Assembly (NCBI GenBank): GCA_965230525.1
Contig: OZ246008.1
Span: forward strand, 62,001 to 126,000
Origin: GCA-002733465 sp965230525
GTDB taxonomy: Bacteria > Pseudomonadota > Gammaproteobacteria > Enterobacterales > Kangiellaceae
DNA: 64,000 bases
Direction: 5' to 3'
Positions 27,642 to 36,931 of the stretch are shown here, piece after piece. The notes under the pieces were generated by a model. The model was given only the letters and a program-made list of their open reading frames with translations. It was not told where the DNA came from and searched no databases. Each line of letters opens with the position of its first letter. Within the stretch, counting starts at the first letter, position 1. Both the position numbers and the translations under genes were made by a program.

Positions 27642-28595
27642 ATGACGCACAAAATTGCAATATTAATGGACCCAATTAGCGAAATTAACATCAAAAAAGA
27701 CTCTAGTTTTGCGATGTTGGTCGAAGCAAAGAATAGAAAACACCAATTATACTACTTAGAGCAATCGGATTTGATTCTCAAAGAAGGCCAAGTCTTCGCG
27801 CAGATGAGCAAATTGGATGTCTTTGAAAATCCCGATAAATGGTACCAGTTAGAGCAACCTGAGCTATTGCCATTGAATGAAATGGATGCGCTGTTGATGC
27901 GCAAAGATCCACCGTTTGATATGGAGTTCGTTTATTCAACTTATTTGTTGGAACTTGCCCAAAATCAGGGCTTGTTGGTTGTGAATAACGCACAAAGTTT
28001 GCGAGATCATAACGAAAAGCTGTTTACTGCGATGTTTCCACAATGTTGCACCGATATGCTGGTCACTCGCAAAGAAGCTGAAATTCGACAGTTTATTGCT
28101 GAATTCGGCGACGTGATCCTAAAGCCGTTGGATGGAATGGGTGGTAGCTCAATCTTCCGAGTAAAAGAAAAAGACCCTAATATCGGGGTAATTATCGAAA
28201 CACTGACTAAAATGGGAAGAGAGACGATAATGGCGCAAAAGTTTATCCCCGATATCAGCAACGGTGATAAGCGCGTATTAATGGTCGATGGTGAAGCCAT
28301 TCCTTATTGCTTGGCACGAATCCCGGCAAAGGGCGAAACTCGCGGCAACTTGGCCGCTGGCGGTCGTGGCGAAGCCCGCCCCTTGAGTGAACGAGATCAT
28401 TGGATTGCAAAACAAATTGGTCCCACGTTAAAAGAAAAAGGGTTGCTGTTTGTAGGTTTGGATATCATCGGTGATTACATCACTGAAATTAATGTCACCA
28501 GCCCGACATGCATTAAAGAAATTGATGCTGCCTTTGGAACCAACATTGCTGGAAATTTATTTGATGCTATTGAAGCCAAATTAACCGCTCAATAG
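27642..28595 (+). CDS. gshB: Glutathione synthetase
   Basis: A 317-residue ATP-grasp enzyme that joins gamma-glutamylcysteine and glycine to make glutathione. It begins with IAILMDPISEINIKKDSSF, the conserved GshB N-terminus. LKPLDGMGGSSIFRV (about 161-175) is the ATP-grasp phosphate loop, GDKRVLMVDGE follows, and near the C-terminus are GLDIIGDYITEINVTSPT and the Mg2+ ligand Asn. Length is standard. It is divergent from pilG and followed by a TonB-like gene, as in P. aeruginosa. Confidence 0.97.
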   Translation: MTHKIAILMDPISEINIKKDSSFAMLVEAKNRKHQLYYLEQSDLILKEGQVFAQMSKLDVFENPDKWYQLEQPELLPLNEMDALLMRKDPPFDMEFVYSTYLLELAQNQGLLVVNNAQSLRDHNEKLFTAMFPQCCTDMLVTRKEAEIRQFIAEFGDVILKPLDGMGGSSIFRVKEKDPNIGVIIETLTKMGRETIMAQKFIPDISNGDKRVLMVDGEAIPYCLARIPAKGETRGNLAAGGRGEARPLSERDHWIAKQIGPTLKEKGLLFVGLDIIGDYITEINVTSPTCIKEIDAAFGTNIAGNLFDAIEAKLTAQ

Positions 28596-28694
28596 TTAAT
28601 CGCGACAATCATTGCTCAGAGAATAGTTATTCAGAAAATAGCTGTTGAAAAGCTAGTTAATAAGTAGTCACAGGTTTAAAAGAGAAGTCTAACC

Positions 28695-29591
28695 ATGCAG
28701 AATCACGACGGGACAATTTCACTCGATTCTCAACCAAAAATAAGTCAAAACGACAAACTATTATTTTGTTTGTTTTTGGCATTGGCGTTTCATGGACTGC
28801 TATTTTTTGGCATAGGCTTCAAAGTGCCTGATTTATCCAGCAGCTCTTTGAATAAAACCTTTAATGTTGTTTTGGCACAGTTTGAGACCGAAACAAAACC
28901 AGAAAAAGCTGACTTTATTGGGCAGGCCGATCAATTAGGTGGTGGAGAGAGTGATGAGCTGCTAGCGCCGAGTGCAATAGAAAAGGCACAGTTTGATGAT
29001 CCCAACAAAACCTCTAGCGAACCTCAGTTGCCACCTCAGCAATTGGCAGAACAAAAAACTAGCCCAGAACTGATCGCCAGTTCATTCGCCAAAAAACGTG
29101 CAAGTCAAAAAGTAGAAAATGAATCTCAAGCAACTGAAGCCTTGCCAGACACCAATGCGCTGCTACAAAAGAGTTATGAGCTCTCTGGATTAATCGCTAA
29201 TTTGGATAGCGAACAGATCAATCAAGCTAAAAAATCTAATCGAAGACAAGTTTCGGCCGCCATTCATCGTTCATCGGATGCACTTTATTTAGACACTTGG
29301 CGTCGAAAAATTGAACGGGTTGGAAATCAAAACTATCCCGAACGCGCCAAGCTAGAAAAAATCTATGGCAACTTAACCTTAAAAGTCGCCATCAATCAAA
29401 ACGGCACCATCAATGAAGTCACCATAATGAAGAGCTCTGGGAAAAAGTTGCTGGATGATGCAGCAATTAGAATTGTCAGACTAGCTGCACCCTTTAGTCC
29501 GCTCACCGATGAAATGAAAAAAGATACCGAGATATTGGAAATTATTAGGGTATGGCGATTTGAGCAAGATAATCGCGTCCATACGAGCTAG
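28695..29591 (+). CDS. TonB-family protein, TonB3-like
   Basis: A 298-residue protein: a cytoplasmic start, one membrane helix (about 24-44), a Pro/Gln/Glu-rich periplasmic stretch, and a C-terminal TonB domain (about 205-296) with NYPERAKLEKIYGNLTLKV, NEVTIMKSSG and VWRFE. In P. aeruginosa the gene after gshB is tonB3, needed for twitching motility and pilus assembly rather than iron uptake. Position and size suggest the same role here. ExbB/ExbD genes are not nearby. The end converges on the DUF255 gene 53 bases away. Confidence 0.85.
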   Translation: MQNHDGTISLDSQPKISQNDKLLFCLFLALAFHGLLFFGIGFKVPDLSSSSLNKTFNVVLAQFETETKPEKADFIGQADQLGGGESDELLAPSAIEKAQFDDPNKTSSEPQLPPQQLAEQKTSPELIASSFAKKRASQKVENESQATEALPDTNALLQKSYELSGLIANLDSEQINQAKKSNRRQVSAAIHRSSDALYLDTWRRKIERVGNQNYPERAKLEKIYGNLTLKVAINQNGTINEVTIMKSSGKKLLDDAAIRIVRLAAPFSPLTDEMKKDTEILEIIRVWRFEQDNRVHTS

Positions 29592-29644
29592 ACTCAAAAC
29601 TCAAAACTCAAAACGAAACTAACATCTGACTTTTGCAAATCCAT

Positions 29645-32023
29645 TCACATTCGAAATTTGACAGTTTCTGGTAGCAAACAGATTTTATCGCTGCACGCCT
29701 GAATCGGCAGCGCTAGCACCCTTTTGGACTGATCCGTTTGCTTCCGCTCAATATGTATTTTAAATCGCCCTTCATAAAGACTTAGTGGCTCGTTTTGAAA
29801 GCCAAGCACTTTTTCAATTGGCTTAGGATAGCTAACTTGCCATCCGGACGGAACCAAAATATTAGTCGCAATTAAATGATCTTGTAGCGGTTGATTGGCA
29901 TTTAGATGCCACCCTTTTTTTAAGTCGAAGTCAATCAACATCGACTGACAAAACTGCCCCATTGGCCGCAAACAGTTAAACTGTAATTTTACGTTTCCTC
30001 TGGCTAAGTAAGCAGTACTATTAATCGACAAAGTGCTTGAATAGTTGCTCGAACTTTCCCCATTGGTATCACCTGAATCCGCTAGCAGTGACAAAACATT
30101 AGCAGCATAGAGGTAATTTTGTGCGGTTTGATTTTGTTGCGCGCGGCTGACTCTGGCATTTACAAAACTGATTACATTAGCGTGTCGTTTGTTTGCTTTA
30201 AGAGTACCTAGGCGGCTTGCTATCTTCAAAATATTTTCAAGCAATACCGCTGCCGGTGGAAATACTTCTGAATCACTTATTTTACTCAAGCTTGGTAAAA
30301 CCTCCTCTCGGCTTGAATTATGAATAGCTCCCTCTTCTGTCACAAATAATGCATTCGCTGCCTGATTGAGTTGTCTGGCTCGCATTAACCACACTTGATT
30401 GTCACTGGCATCAAATATCGAAATGAATGCGCTAGATAAAAACGCGTAATCTTCCAAGTACAACATCCGTTCATCAGCTTGCTGGTCGAGCTCTGCGAGA
30501 GAGGCGTTTCTACTCAGACTGCCAATACTTTGTTTAAATCGTTCATTCCAAAGCCGTTCCGCTACCGCCATGGCAAGTTCTAAATATCGCTTATTTTTAC
30601 TAACTATCGCTAGCTGCGCTAACCCATTTATAGCCAACCCATTCCAACCTGTTAGCACTTTTGGGTCGGCATACAACTCACCTAAGGACCGCTTAAACTC
30701 CCGTAATTTTTCTAAGTCTTTTTGAAAAGCTAAACTATTTAATTTTTTCGCTGGACTATTTTTTAACAATAACCCAAGTTGCCCACTGCTAGGTACTTGG
30801 TAACTATGCTGCAAATCAATCGCTACTCCAACTTTGTTAAGCTGCTCAGGTAGCCATAAATAAAAACCGCCCTCCTGCCCCTTAAAGTCAGCATCTAACG
30901 CGGTACCAAAACCTAAAATATTTTTGTTATTTTTAGTCGGGATAGCAAAGGCATCAAGCATGGCATCTGCGGTATCTTCAGCGACCTTCAAATAATCGAG
31001 TTGATGCAACACTTGATAAGCCTTTAAATAAACTAAAATCAGCTGCGCTTGGTTATAGAGCATTTTTTCGTAGTGTGGAACCATCCAATCTTGAGTGGTT
31101 GAGTAACGGTGGAAACCACCAAATAAATGATCACGGATCCCCGATGTTTTCATTTTATCGAGTTGTAGCCGAACTAATTGCTCTAACTGTTCGTCTTGAC
31201 GATAAGATAGCTGTGTCAGCGCATAGATTAACATCGACTCTGTTGGAAACTTTTGTCCACCCAAAAACCCGCCATATTCTGAGTCCAGACTCTTTATCAA
31301 TTGTTGATTTATTTTCTCAAAGTCTATCGGTTTATCTGAACGACGATTCATGGCTGCATTTGAGCGTACTAAGTCATCAATACTCTTTGCCGACTGAAGC
31401 ATAAATTCGCTTTGAGATTGCCACAACTGATTAACGCGACTTAACAGTTTGATCAACTTTGGCCTGGTGAGATAGGAGTCAATAAAAATCGGAAGTCCTT
31501 GTGCATTAATTATCGCCGTAATGGGCCAACCCGCCTCGCCCTTTACCTGCTGCAATGCGGTCATATAATACTCGTCAATCTCTGGTGAAAGCTCTCGATC
31601 GACTTTGATCGCGATAAAGTTTTGATTGACCAGCTTTGCAACCTCAATATCGCTAAAGCTCTGTTTGTTCATGACATGACACCAATGACAGGTTGAGTAA
31701 CCAATTGATAGCAAAATCAATTGGTTGTGTTTTGCAGCTCTATCGAGTAGTGATTTTGACCAAGGCTTCCAATTAATGGGGTTGTCAGCATGTTGTAATA
31801 GATAAGGCGAGTGACTAGTAATTAGTTGGTTAATGTATTGCGGTTCTGCTTTTAGGTTAAGCTTGTCGGGACTGGCCTGGTACGCATCTATCCAAGTAGA
31901 AAATTGTGAAGCTTCGTGTTCCGCTAAAAACGGCGGAGCTTGAATGGTTCGGTTATTCGCCAATAAACCATCACTCAGCAAAAATAGAATGCCCAACACA
32001 AAAGCTTTAATCGATAGGGTCAT
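29645..32023 (-). CDS. Periplasmic DUF255 thioredoxin-fold protein with DsbD-alpha-like C-terminal domain
   Basis: From ATG 32023 (an alternative ATG lies at 32053) the protein begins with a signal peptide MTLSIKAFVLG...LLA. The DUF255 (YyaL/SPATA20-like) domain follows: HSPYLLQHADNPINW, then a CHWC redox motif (Cys112/Cys115), and KVDRELSPEID. The middle (about 220-580) is the helical alpha/alpha-barrel region of this family with GGFHRYSTTQDWMVPHYEKMLY. The last about 100 residues, KGWHLNANQP to QACSDKICLLPETV, match the N-terminal domain of DsbD that receives electrons through a Cys pair. Usual DUF255 proteins are cytoplasmic, so export and this tail are unusual. It lies 45 bases after the CRTAC1 gene stop and is likely its operon partner. 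Confidence 0.85.
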   Translation of the reverse strand: MTLSIKAFVLGILFLLSDGLLANNRTIQAPPFLAEHEASQFSTWIDAYQASPDKLNLKAEPQYINQLITSHSPYLLQHADNPINWKPWSKSLLDRAAKHNQLILLSIGYSTCHWCHVMNKQSFSDIEVAKLVNQNFIAIKVDRELSPEIDEYYMTALQQVKGEAGWPITAIINAQGLPIFIDSYLTRPKLIKLLSRVNQLWQSQSEFMLQSAKSIDDLVRSNAAMNRRSDKPIDFEKINQQLIKSLDSEYGGFLGGQKFPTESMLIYALTQLSYRQDEQLEQLVRLQLDKMKTSGIRDHLFGGFHRYSTTQDWMVPHYEKMLYNQAQLILVYLKAYQVLHQLDYLKVAEDTADAMLDAFAIPTKNNKNILGFGTALDADFKGQEGGFYLWLPEQLNKVGVAIDLQHSYQVPSSGQLGLLLKNSPAKKLNSLAFQKDLEKLREFKRSLGELYADPKVLTGWNGLAINGLAQLAIVSKNKRYLELAMAVAERLWNERFKQSIGSLSRNASLAELDQQADERMLYLEDYAFLSSAFISIFDASDNQVWLMRARQLNQAANALFVTEEGAIHNSSREEVLPSLSKISDSEVFPPAAVLLENILKIASRLGTLKANKRHANVISFVNARVSRAQQNQTAQNYLYAANVLSLLADSGDTNGESSSNYSSTLSINSTAYLARGNVKLQFNCLRPMGQFCQSMLIDFDLKKGWHLNANQPLQDHLIATNILVPSGWQVSYPKPIEKVLGFQNEPLSLYEGRFKIHIERKQTDQSKRVLALPIQACSDKICLLPETVKFRM

Positions 32024-32068
32024 TTTCTGCTCGCAGTTCCGATTGGTTTGCATCTTAATTATTGCAAC

Positions 32069-35000
32069 TTAAGGCTGAACAATTCGATGTAATTGATTTA
32101 CAGACAAACTAGACAACTGTTGATGCTGACCATTTGGCCAATAAATATCGATTGACTTGATGCTATCTCGGCCCAATCCGAAATATTGTACTTTGGGATG
32201 AACTGTCATATAACCCACCGAACTATGCACTTCACGCCATAGCCGTTTGCTGTTGTTAGTAGTGATAACAATTTGGGCACCAATAGCATCGCGGTTGACG
32301 CGTTTGTTTAGGTTGCCAACAAGTTTAATCGCTACCCAATGAGCCTCTCCTGATAAGTTATTGCGAAATAAATGAGCAGGCTCATTGAAGTTGTTAACCG
32401 CAATATCCAAATCACCATCGTTGTCAAAATCAAGATAAGCAGCGGCTCTGGAATTACCCAAAAAATCTAGCCCTGAAGATTCGGAACGGTTAATCAATTT
32501 ACCATTATTATTTTCAAAGAAAAGGTTTACTTCTTTCTCAGCTACTGGAATATGTACGTTCCGCTTACGATTTGAACTATCAGTAAAATAGGGATTATCA
32601 CTGGTGTACAGATTGTATTCGTTCATTCCATTTAATACATATAAATCGTTATCGGTATCATTGTCATAATCAAAAAAATCAGCCCCCCAAGACCAACCCG
32701 TGGATTCATAACCTCGCCCTACTGCATCACTTAAATAGTAACTTTGTCGACCTTTATTTTGCTGAGAAAGAAATAAGTCGTTGGCCTCAATTACTCGCAT
32801 GGTCGCAAGTTTATTGGAGTCAAACTTCATCGGAGTATTTTCATTTGGCATGACGTATTTTTCATCTTTATTCATCACCACAATATTAGAGATATAAAAG
32901 TCAGGTAGTAGATCTTGATTCAAATCAGCAATGCCAATATTCATCGAATAGGAGGCTTTATCAGTACCAAATTGCTTGGCTAGATCCGTAAACTTAAAGT
33001 TACCATCATTTCGATAGTAAGCATTAATTCCAAAGTCGTTCCCAACAATAAGGTCTTGATCACCATCTCTATCAAAATCTGAATGACTGACGGCCTGAGC
33101 CCAACCTCGATTATCGACACCGCTTCCCTCAGTTACATTTTCGAATCTAAATCCGCCCAAATTTCTAAATATTTGATTGGGTGTTGCATTGGTATTGTTG
33201 CGCTTTAGGGTTGGTAAAACGCCTTGAGTAAACGGCCCAAAGTAAGTAATGTAAAGATCGAGTTTTCCGTCATTGTCAAAATCCGCTGCTGTCGCTGGGC
33301 CGCCCATTAAGCCGAGGCCGCCAAGTTCTGCCACATTGGTCATGTCTTTAAATGTAAAACCACCTAAGTTTTTATAAATTCGATGTTGGTCACCAGCATA
33401 GCTAATCAATATATCTTGAAGCCCATCATTGTCAAAGTCAGCTATGATGGGTTGGCGAGGTTCGCCAGGCAAATTGTCTTGGCTTCTTAACCAATTGAGC
33501 CCTGACTGTTCAGTCACATCGACAAACTTTTTGCCATTGACATTCTTTAATAAATAGTGCCCTGAGCCGCTTAGATAGAGTAAGTCAACAAAGCCATCAT
33601 TGTCGATATCTTCAGCTGCCACACCCGCACCGCCAAATGCGGGTGGTATAAACACCACACCGACGTTATTACTTTTTTGTAAATAGCTTCGCAGTAATCG
33701 ACTCAACCAATCTGAGGTGCGATGCTGAATGTTTTGACCAAGCAACGGCGTGACATCGGTAAACAACTTGTCTATATCGTTACGTTCTATCGCTTCATCA
33801 CTGGAGTAGATAGAGACGTTTTCCGCCATCATAGGCTTAGCTTGCCGATGTTGCTGAAGTTTTTGTGATAAGCGGATCAACCCCTGCCGATAGTGCTCAG
33901 GAAGCAAATAATTTGCATTTGATTGTTTACCAATCAACCCAGACATTTTCAATGTTAGAACACCAAAGAGTGCGATGTTTTCAGCCATTAATTCTAGGGC
34001 GAATGGGTCCGGCTGAAGTTGCGGTTTTAAATTGGAAGAGTTGATCGCATTTAACAAGACTCGCCAATGAGTTGAGTTATCACGAAACGAATCTGCATCA
34101 TAAGACTCGATTACAAGCCGTTCTTCTGGACTTAAATTAAAAAAGAACCAGGTATCCTCAAATTCGTCTACTTGATGAGGTATAAACTGCTGAATCAGTT
34201 GGTTAACATCACTCTCATTAATGGTTTTATGACCGTTTTCCAAGGCAATTTTTTCCGACTCTCTATATACATCAAAAGCAAACTGAATCATGGTCTCGTT
34301 AAATAGACGAGCAAACTCTTGCTGCTCGGTTTTGTCTTTGGTTAAATTCATGCGAGCGAAATAAACTTGCAAATTTCGATTAAATATTTTGCTTGATAGC
34401 TCGTTATAAGTTTTATACGCACTAATCTTTTGCTGAATGATCTTTCGTAATAAATTTAAATCGACAGACTTACTAAATTTAGTGCCATTCAATTTTTCTT
34501 GTTGCTTGATTGGTTTAGAGTTTAAAGCGTTGGCATCAGAATTCTTAGGTAATACTGCCGTCCAGATTTTGACCAGTTGAGCTTGTGTTATTTCTCGTTG
34601 TTGACTTTTTCGTGCTTGTTGGTCACTCAACTTTAGAACAGCCAAATTTAAGATATCGAGAGATTCTGTCAGGTGATTGAGCGCCTGTTTATCCAAAGGC
34701 AACAATGCCAGTTCAAAATCAAGCAGCGATTCTTGTTGAACCGCGAGTACTGCTCTTAGCGAATAAGCAATGGTTGAGTATTGACGTTTGTCGGTGTTAT
34801 TGATCACCACACTGACGCCGTCTGAGAAATTAATTTTCCAATGTGATTCTGGTGTTCTGATGATATTGAAATATGTAGCAATTACCTTTTGAAGGTTCGC
34901 ATCATCTATTTCGTTTTTCTGATTTTGCTTTGCCTTTTCGCTGGCTAATTGCCAGACTAATTTTACCCAGTCACTTTGAAGCTTATTTTTACTAAATCTC

Positions 35001-35188
35001 GCTTGGTCCGACAAAGGTGTACCAAACATAAAATCTTCAAGCCGCGAAGCCGTGGCATAACACTTGGGATCACGCTCACTTTCCAACGCGTTAATTTCTG
35101 CCACTATCGATTCGAGATAGTCATCGGCAGCAATACATTTAGAAACCAATAGCACTAAAATAATTAAAGCAATTTGCAGGCTTTTCAC
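32069..35188 (-). CDS. Exported CRTAC1/ASPIC-UnbV protein with VCBS/FG-GAP propeller and novel helical N-terminal half
   Basis: A 1039-residue protein with a signal peptide (about 1-20). Residues 500-945 form an FG-GAP/VCBS-type beta-propeller carrying at least seven calcium-loop-like motifs, such as DIDNDGFVDLL (527), DFDNDGLQDIL (584), DFDNDGKLDLY (637), DFDRDGDQDLI (704), DYDNDTDNDLY (840) and DFDNDGDLDIA (920). The last about 75 residues are an ASPIC/UnbV domain (GAQI, VGYMTVHP, IDIYWPNG). Residues 25-500 are helical and contain repeated helix-turn-helix units ending in an I-x-x-x-D/Q-hydrophobic pattern. Start is GTG at 35188, with AGG 7 bases upstream. Probably periplasmic or surface; function unknown. 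Confidence 0.85.
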   Translation of the reverse strand: MKSLQIALIILVLLVSKCIAADDYLESIVAEINALESERDPKCYATASRLEDFMFGTPLSDQARFSKNKLQSDWVKLVWQLASEKAKQNQKNEIDDANLQKVIATYFNIIRTPESHWKINFSDGVSVVINNTDKRQYSTIAYSLRAVLAVQQESLLDFELALLPLDKQALNHLTESLDILNLAVLKLSDQQARKSQQREITQAQLVKIWTAVLPKNSDANALNSKPIKQQEKLNGTKFSKSVDLNLLRKIIQQKISAYKTYNELSSKIFNRNLQVYFARMNLTKDKTEQQEFARLFNETMIQFAFDVYRESEKIALENGHKTINESDVNQLIQQFIPHQVDEFEDTWFFFNLSPEERLVIESYDADSFRDNSTHWRVLLNAINSSNLKPQLQPDPFALELMAENIALFGVLTLKMSGLIGKQSNANYLLPEHYRQGLIRLSQKLQQHRQAKPMMAENVSIYSSDEAIERNDIDKLFTDVTPLLGQNIQHRTSDWLSRLLRSYLQKSNNVGVVFIPPAFGGAGVAAEDIDNDGFVDLLYLSGSGHYLLKNVNGKKFVDVTEQSGLNWLRSQDNLPGEPRQPIIADFDNDGLQDILISYAGDQHRIYKNLGGFTFKDMTNVAELGGLGLMGGPATAADFDNDGKLDLYITYFGPFTQGVLPTLKRNNTNATPNQIFRNLGGFRFENVTEGSGVDNRGWAQAVSHSDFDRDGDQDLIVGNDFGINAYYRNDGNFKFTDLAKQFGTDKASYSMNIGIADLNQDLLPDFYISNIVVMNKDEKYVMPNENTPMKFDSNKLATMRVIEANDLFLSQQNKGRQSYYLSDAVGRGYESTGWSWGADFFDYDNDTDNDLYVLNGMNEYNLYTSDNPYFTDSSNRKRNVHIPVAEKEVNLFFENNNGKLINRSESSGLDFLGNSRAAAYLDFDNDGDLDIAVNNFNEPAHLFRNNLSGEAHWVAIKLVGNLNKRVNRDAIGAQIVITTNNSKRLWREVHSSVGYMTVHPKVQYFGLGRDSIKSIDIYWPNGQHQQLSSLSVNQLHRIVQP

Positions 35189-35387
35189 TTAACAACCTAT
35201 TTGTCAATATCTATCAAAGAATTATAGTAAGCAGCAAACAAAACCACAATAAATCGCGATGATCAGCTATAATTAATAAGTGATGTTGTTGCCAAGCTAG
35301 CTCAATGACTGCCTTAACTCATCATTTAGCCCGCTTAATTCTCTTAAATGACTTGAATTCACGACCATTCAGCCCAACAATTAATTT

Positions 35388-35948
35388 ATGAGCGAGTTTC
35401 CTAGTTTAAAAAATCAATTGCTAATCGCAATGCCCACTTTAAAGGACGCTGACTTTAGTCAGAGTGTCACCTTGATTTGTGAGCATAACGAAGATGGTGC
35501 GATGGGCATTGTAATAAATCATCCCCTGCAAATTTCCACGCTCGATTTACTTGAACACATGGAGATTCCATGTGAAAGAAGTAACAATCACAATCCGGTA
35601 TTAGCCGGTGGCCCAGTTCAAACTGACCGCGGCTTTGTGATCCACAGGGCAGATAAGCTTTGGAAGTCCAGCATTTACCTCGATAACGATGTTGCCATCA
35701 CAACCTCTCCCGACATTTTACATGCCATGGGCCGACAAGAAGTATCAGGAGAAGCATTTGTGGCGCTCGGCTATGCTGGCTGGGGACCAGGGCAACTTGA
35801 AAGTGAATTGCGCTCAAATAGTTGGTTAAACACACCGCTTGCGGCTGAACTGCTGTTTGAAACCGACATCGATATTAGGTGGAAGAAAGCCGCCAACTCA
35901 CTAGGATTCAACATCGAACAATTAAGCTTTTTTAGCGGCAACGCATAA
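35388..35948 (+). CDS. yqgE: YqgE/AlgH family protein
   Basis: A 186-residue UPF0301 (YqgE/AlgH) protein. It opens with LKNQLLIAMPTLKDADFSQSV and HNEDGAMGIVINHP, and continues with VLAGGPVQTDRGFVIH and ALGYAGWGPGQLESEL, all family hallmarks. The biochemical function is unknown; AlgH affects alginate production in Pseudomonas. It is followed after 28 bases by ruvX, a very widely conserved pairing. No strong ribosome binding site is visible before this ATG. A TATAAT occurs at 35268-35273 without a convincing -35 box. Confidence 0.95.
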   Translation: MSEFPSLKNQLLIAMPTLKDADFSQSVTLICEHNEDGAMGIVINHPLQISTLDLLEHMEIPCERSNNHNPVLAGGPVQTDRGFVIHRADKLWKSSIYLDNDVAITTSPDILHAMGRQEVSGEAFVALGYAGWGPGQLESELRSNSWLNTPLAAELLFETDIDIRWKKAANSLGFNIEQLSFFSGNA

Positions 35949-35976
35949 TGTATAACCTCCTATCCAAACCCTATTT

Positions 35977-36393
35977 ATGAGCCAAATTCTTGCTTTTGAC
36001 TTTGGGCTTGCGCGTATTGGCGTTGCTGTAGGTCAACCCATTACCGCCACCGCTAATCCATTGGAAACATTGCAGGCCAAACAAGGTGTTCCTGATTGGC
36101 ACCGTGTCGAAGCAGTGATTAAAGAATGGCAACCAAAACTCTTGTTAGTCGGCGAGCCGTTTAATATGGATAACTCCGATCAACAAATCACCGAACTAGC
36201 GCGTAAATTTGCTAACCGGCTTCATGGCCGATTCGGACTCCCGGTAGAAATGGTTGATGAACGCTTAACCAGCGCCAGCGCCCGAGAAGAAATTTTTGAA
36301 TTTGGCGGCTACAAAAAGCTCAAGAAAACCCAAATTGATAGCATCGCAGCAGCACTTATTTTAGAGAGTTGGATGAGCACCCAACCGAGTTAG
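35977..36393 (+). CDS. ruvX: Pre-16S rRNA nuclease / Holliday-junction resolvase-like YqgF
   Basis: A 138-residue RNase H-fold nuclease. ILAFDFGLARIGVAVG carries the first catalytic Asp, LLVGEPFNMD gives the usual VG-P-NMDG region, and EMVDERLTSASA carries the conserved DER-T. It acts in 16S rRNA 5' maturation. It pairs with yqgE as in most gammaproteobacteria. Confidence 0.96.
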   Translation: MSQILAFDFGLARIGVAVGQPITATANPLETLQAKQGVPDWHRVEAVIKEWQPKLLLVGEPFNMDNSDQQITELARKFANRLHGRFGLPVEMVDERLTSASAREEIFEFGGYKKLKKTQIDSIAAALILESWMSTQPS

Positions 36394-36513
36394 TCATCAC
36401 GTTATTTGAAGAATTTCTGGTGTTTCGCCCAACTACATTTGTAACAGCTTGTGAATTAGTATATACTTGCTCAAATAATCAAACTAAAAGTGACAAGCCA
36501 AGGAGGCCAGAGT

Positions 36514-36840
36514 ATGTATCGAGTGTACTCCGTACTGCTGCAGGTCAAACAATACCTTAAACTTATAATAGGCACCATATTACTCGTGTGCTCATCTTTT
36601 CACGCTGCCGCAGGGCAAAGTGAACACTCACCTTCAATCTTTCTTAAGTCCTGTAAAATCGACATTCGAGCGGACAAAGTTTACAACCGTTCCAACTCTA
36701 TTGATTATTATGGCAATGTACAATTTCTGTACGGATTAGCTAACGTACGCACCGATCGAGTCACACTTATTAAGAATAAAGATGGAAGTTGCAAGCTAGT
36801 AGCAAATCAATGGGGCGCACAATCTCTGTCTAATAACTAA
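36514..36840 (+). CDS. Small exported protein with OstA/LptA-like segment
   Basis: A 108-residue protein, not recognised by family. The start at ATG 36514 is clear: AGGAGG lies 7 bases upstream. A basic N-terminus and hydrophobic stretch (about 18-34) ending in AAAG suggest a signal peptide. The mature part reads IRADKVYNRSNSIDYYGNVQFLYGLANVRTDRVTL (split here as ADKVYNRSNSIDYYGNV, then RTDRVTL), which follows the ADxxxYD...Y.GNV.....IxADxV rhythm of a LptA/OstA beta-jellyroll repeat. Two cysteines (one after the signal peptide, one near the end) may form a disulfide. It is far shorter than LptA (about 170-180), so a full LPS-transport role is unlikely. Confidence 0.65.
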   Translation: MYRVYSVLLQVKQYLKLIIGTILLVCSSFHAAAGQSEHSPSIFLKSCKIDIRADKVYNRSNSIDYYGNVQFLYGLANVRTDRVTLIKNKDGSCKLVANQWGAQSLSNN

Positions 36841-36888
36841 TCCATCAAGGTCAGTAATCCCTCAAGGTTATTAATCCTTCAAAGTCAG
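36838..36888. repeat. Three imperfect 17-bp tandem repeats
   Basis: Three head-to-tail 17-base units, each starting TAATCC and containing TCAAGGT or TCAAAGT (36838-36854, 36855-36871, 36872-36888). The first begins with the stop codon of the small OstA-like gene. They fill the gap before the convergent transporter gene. The role is unknown. Confidence 0.7.
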
Positions 36889-36931
36889 CTGCGCTTTTTT
36901 AGAAAGTCTCAGTGCTTTACTTTTCTCAGAT

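Noticed and set aside
36369..36560. 63-codon frame overlapping the ruvX end
   Set aside because: It lies in a different frame from ruvX and overlaps the well-supported small exported gene; no ribosome binding site was seen.
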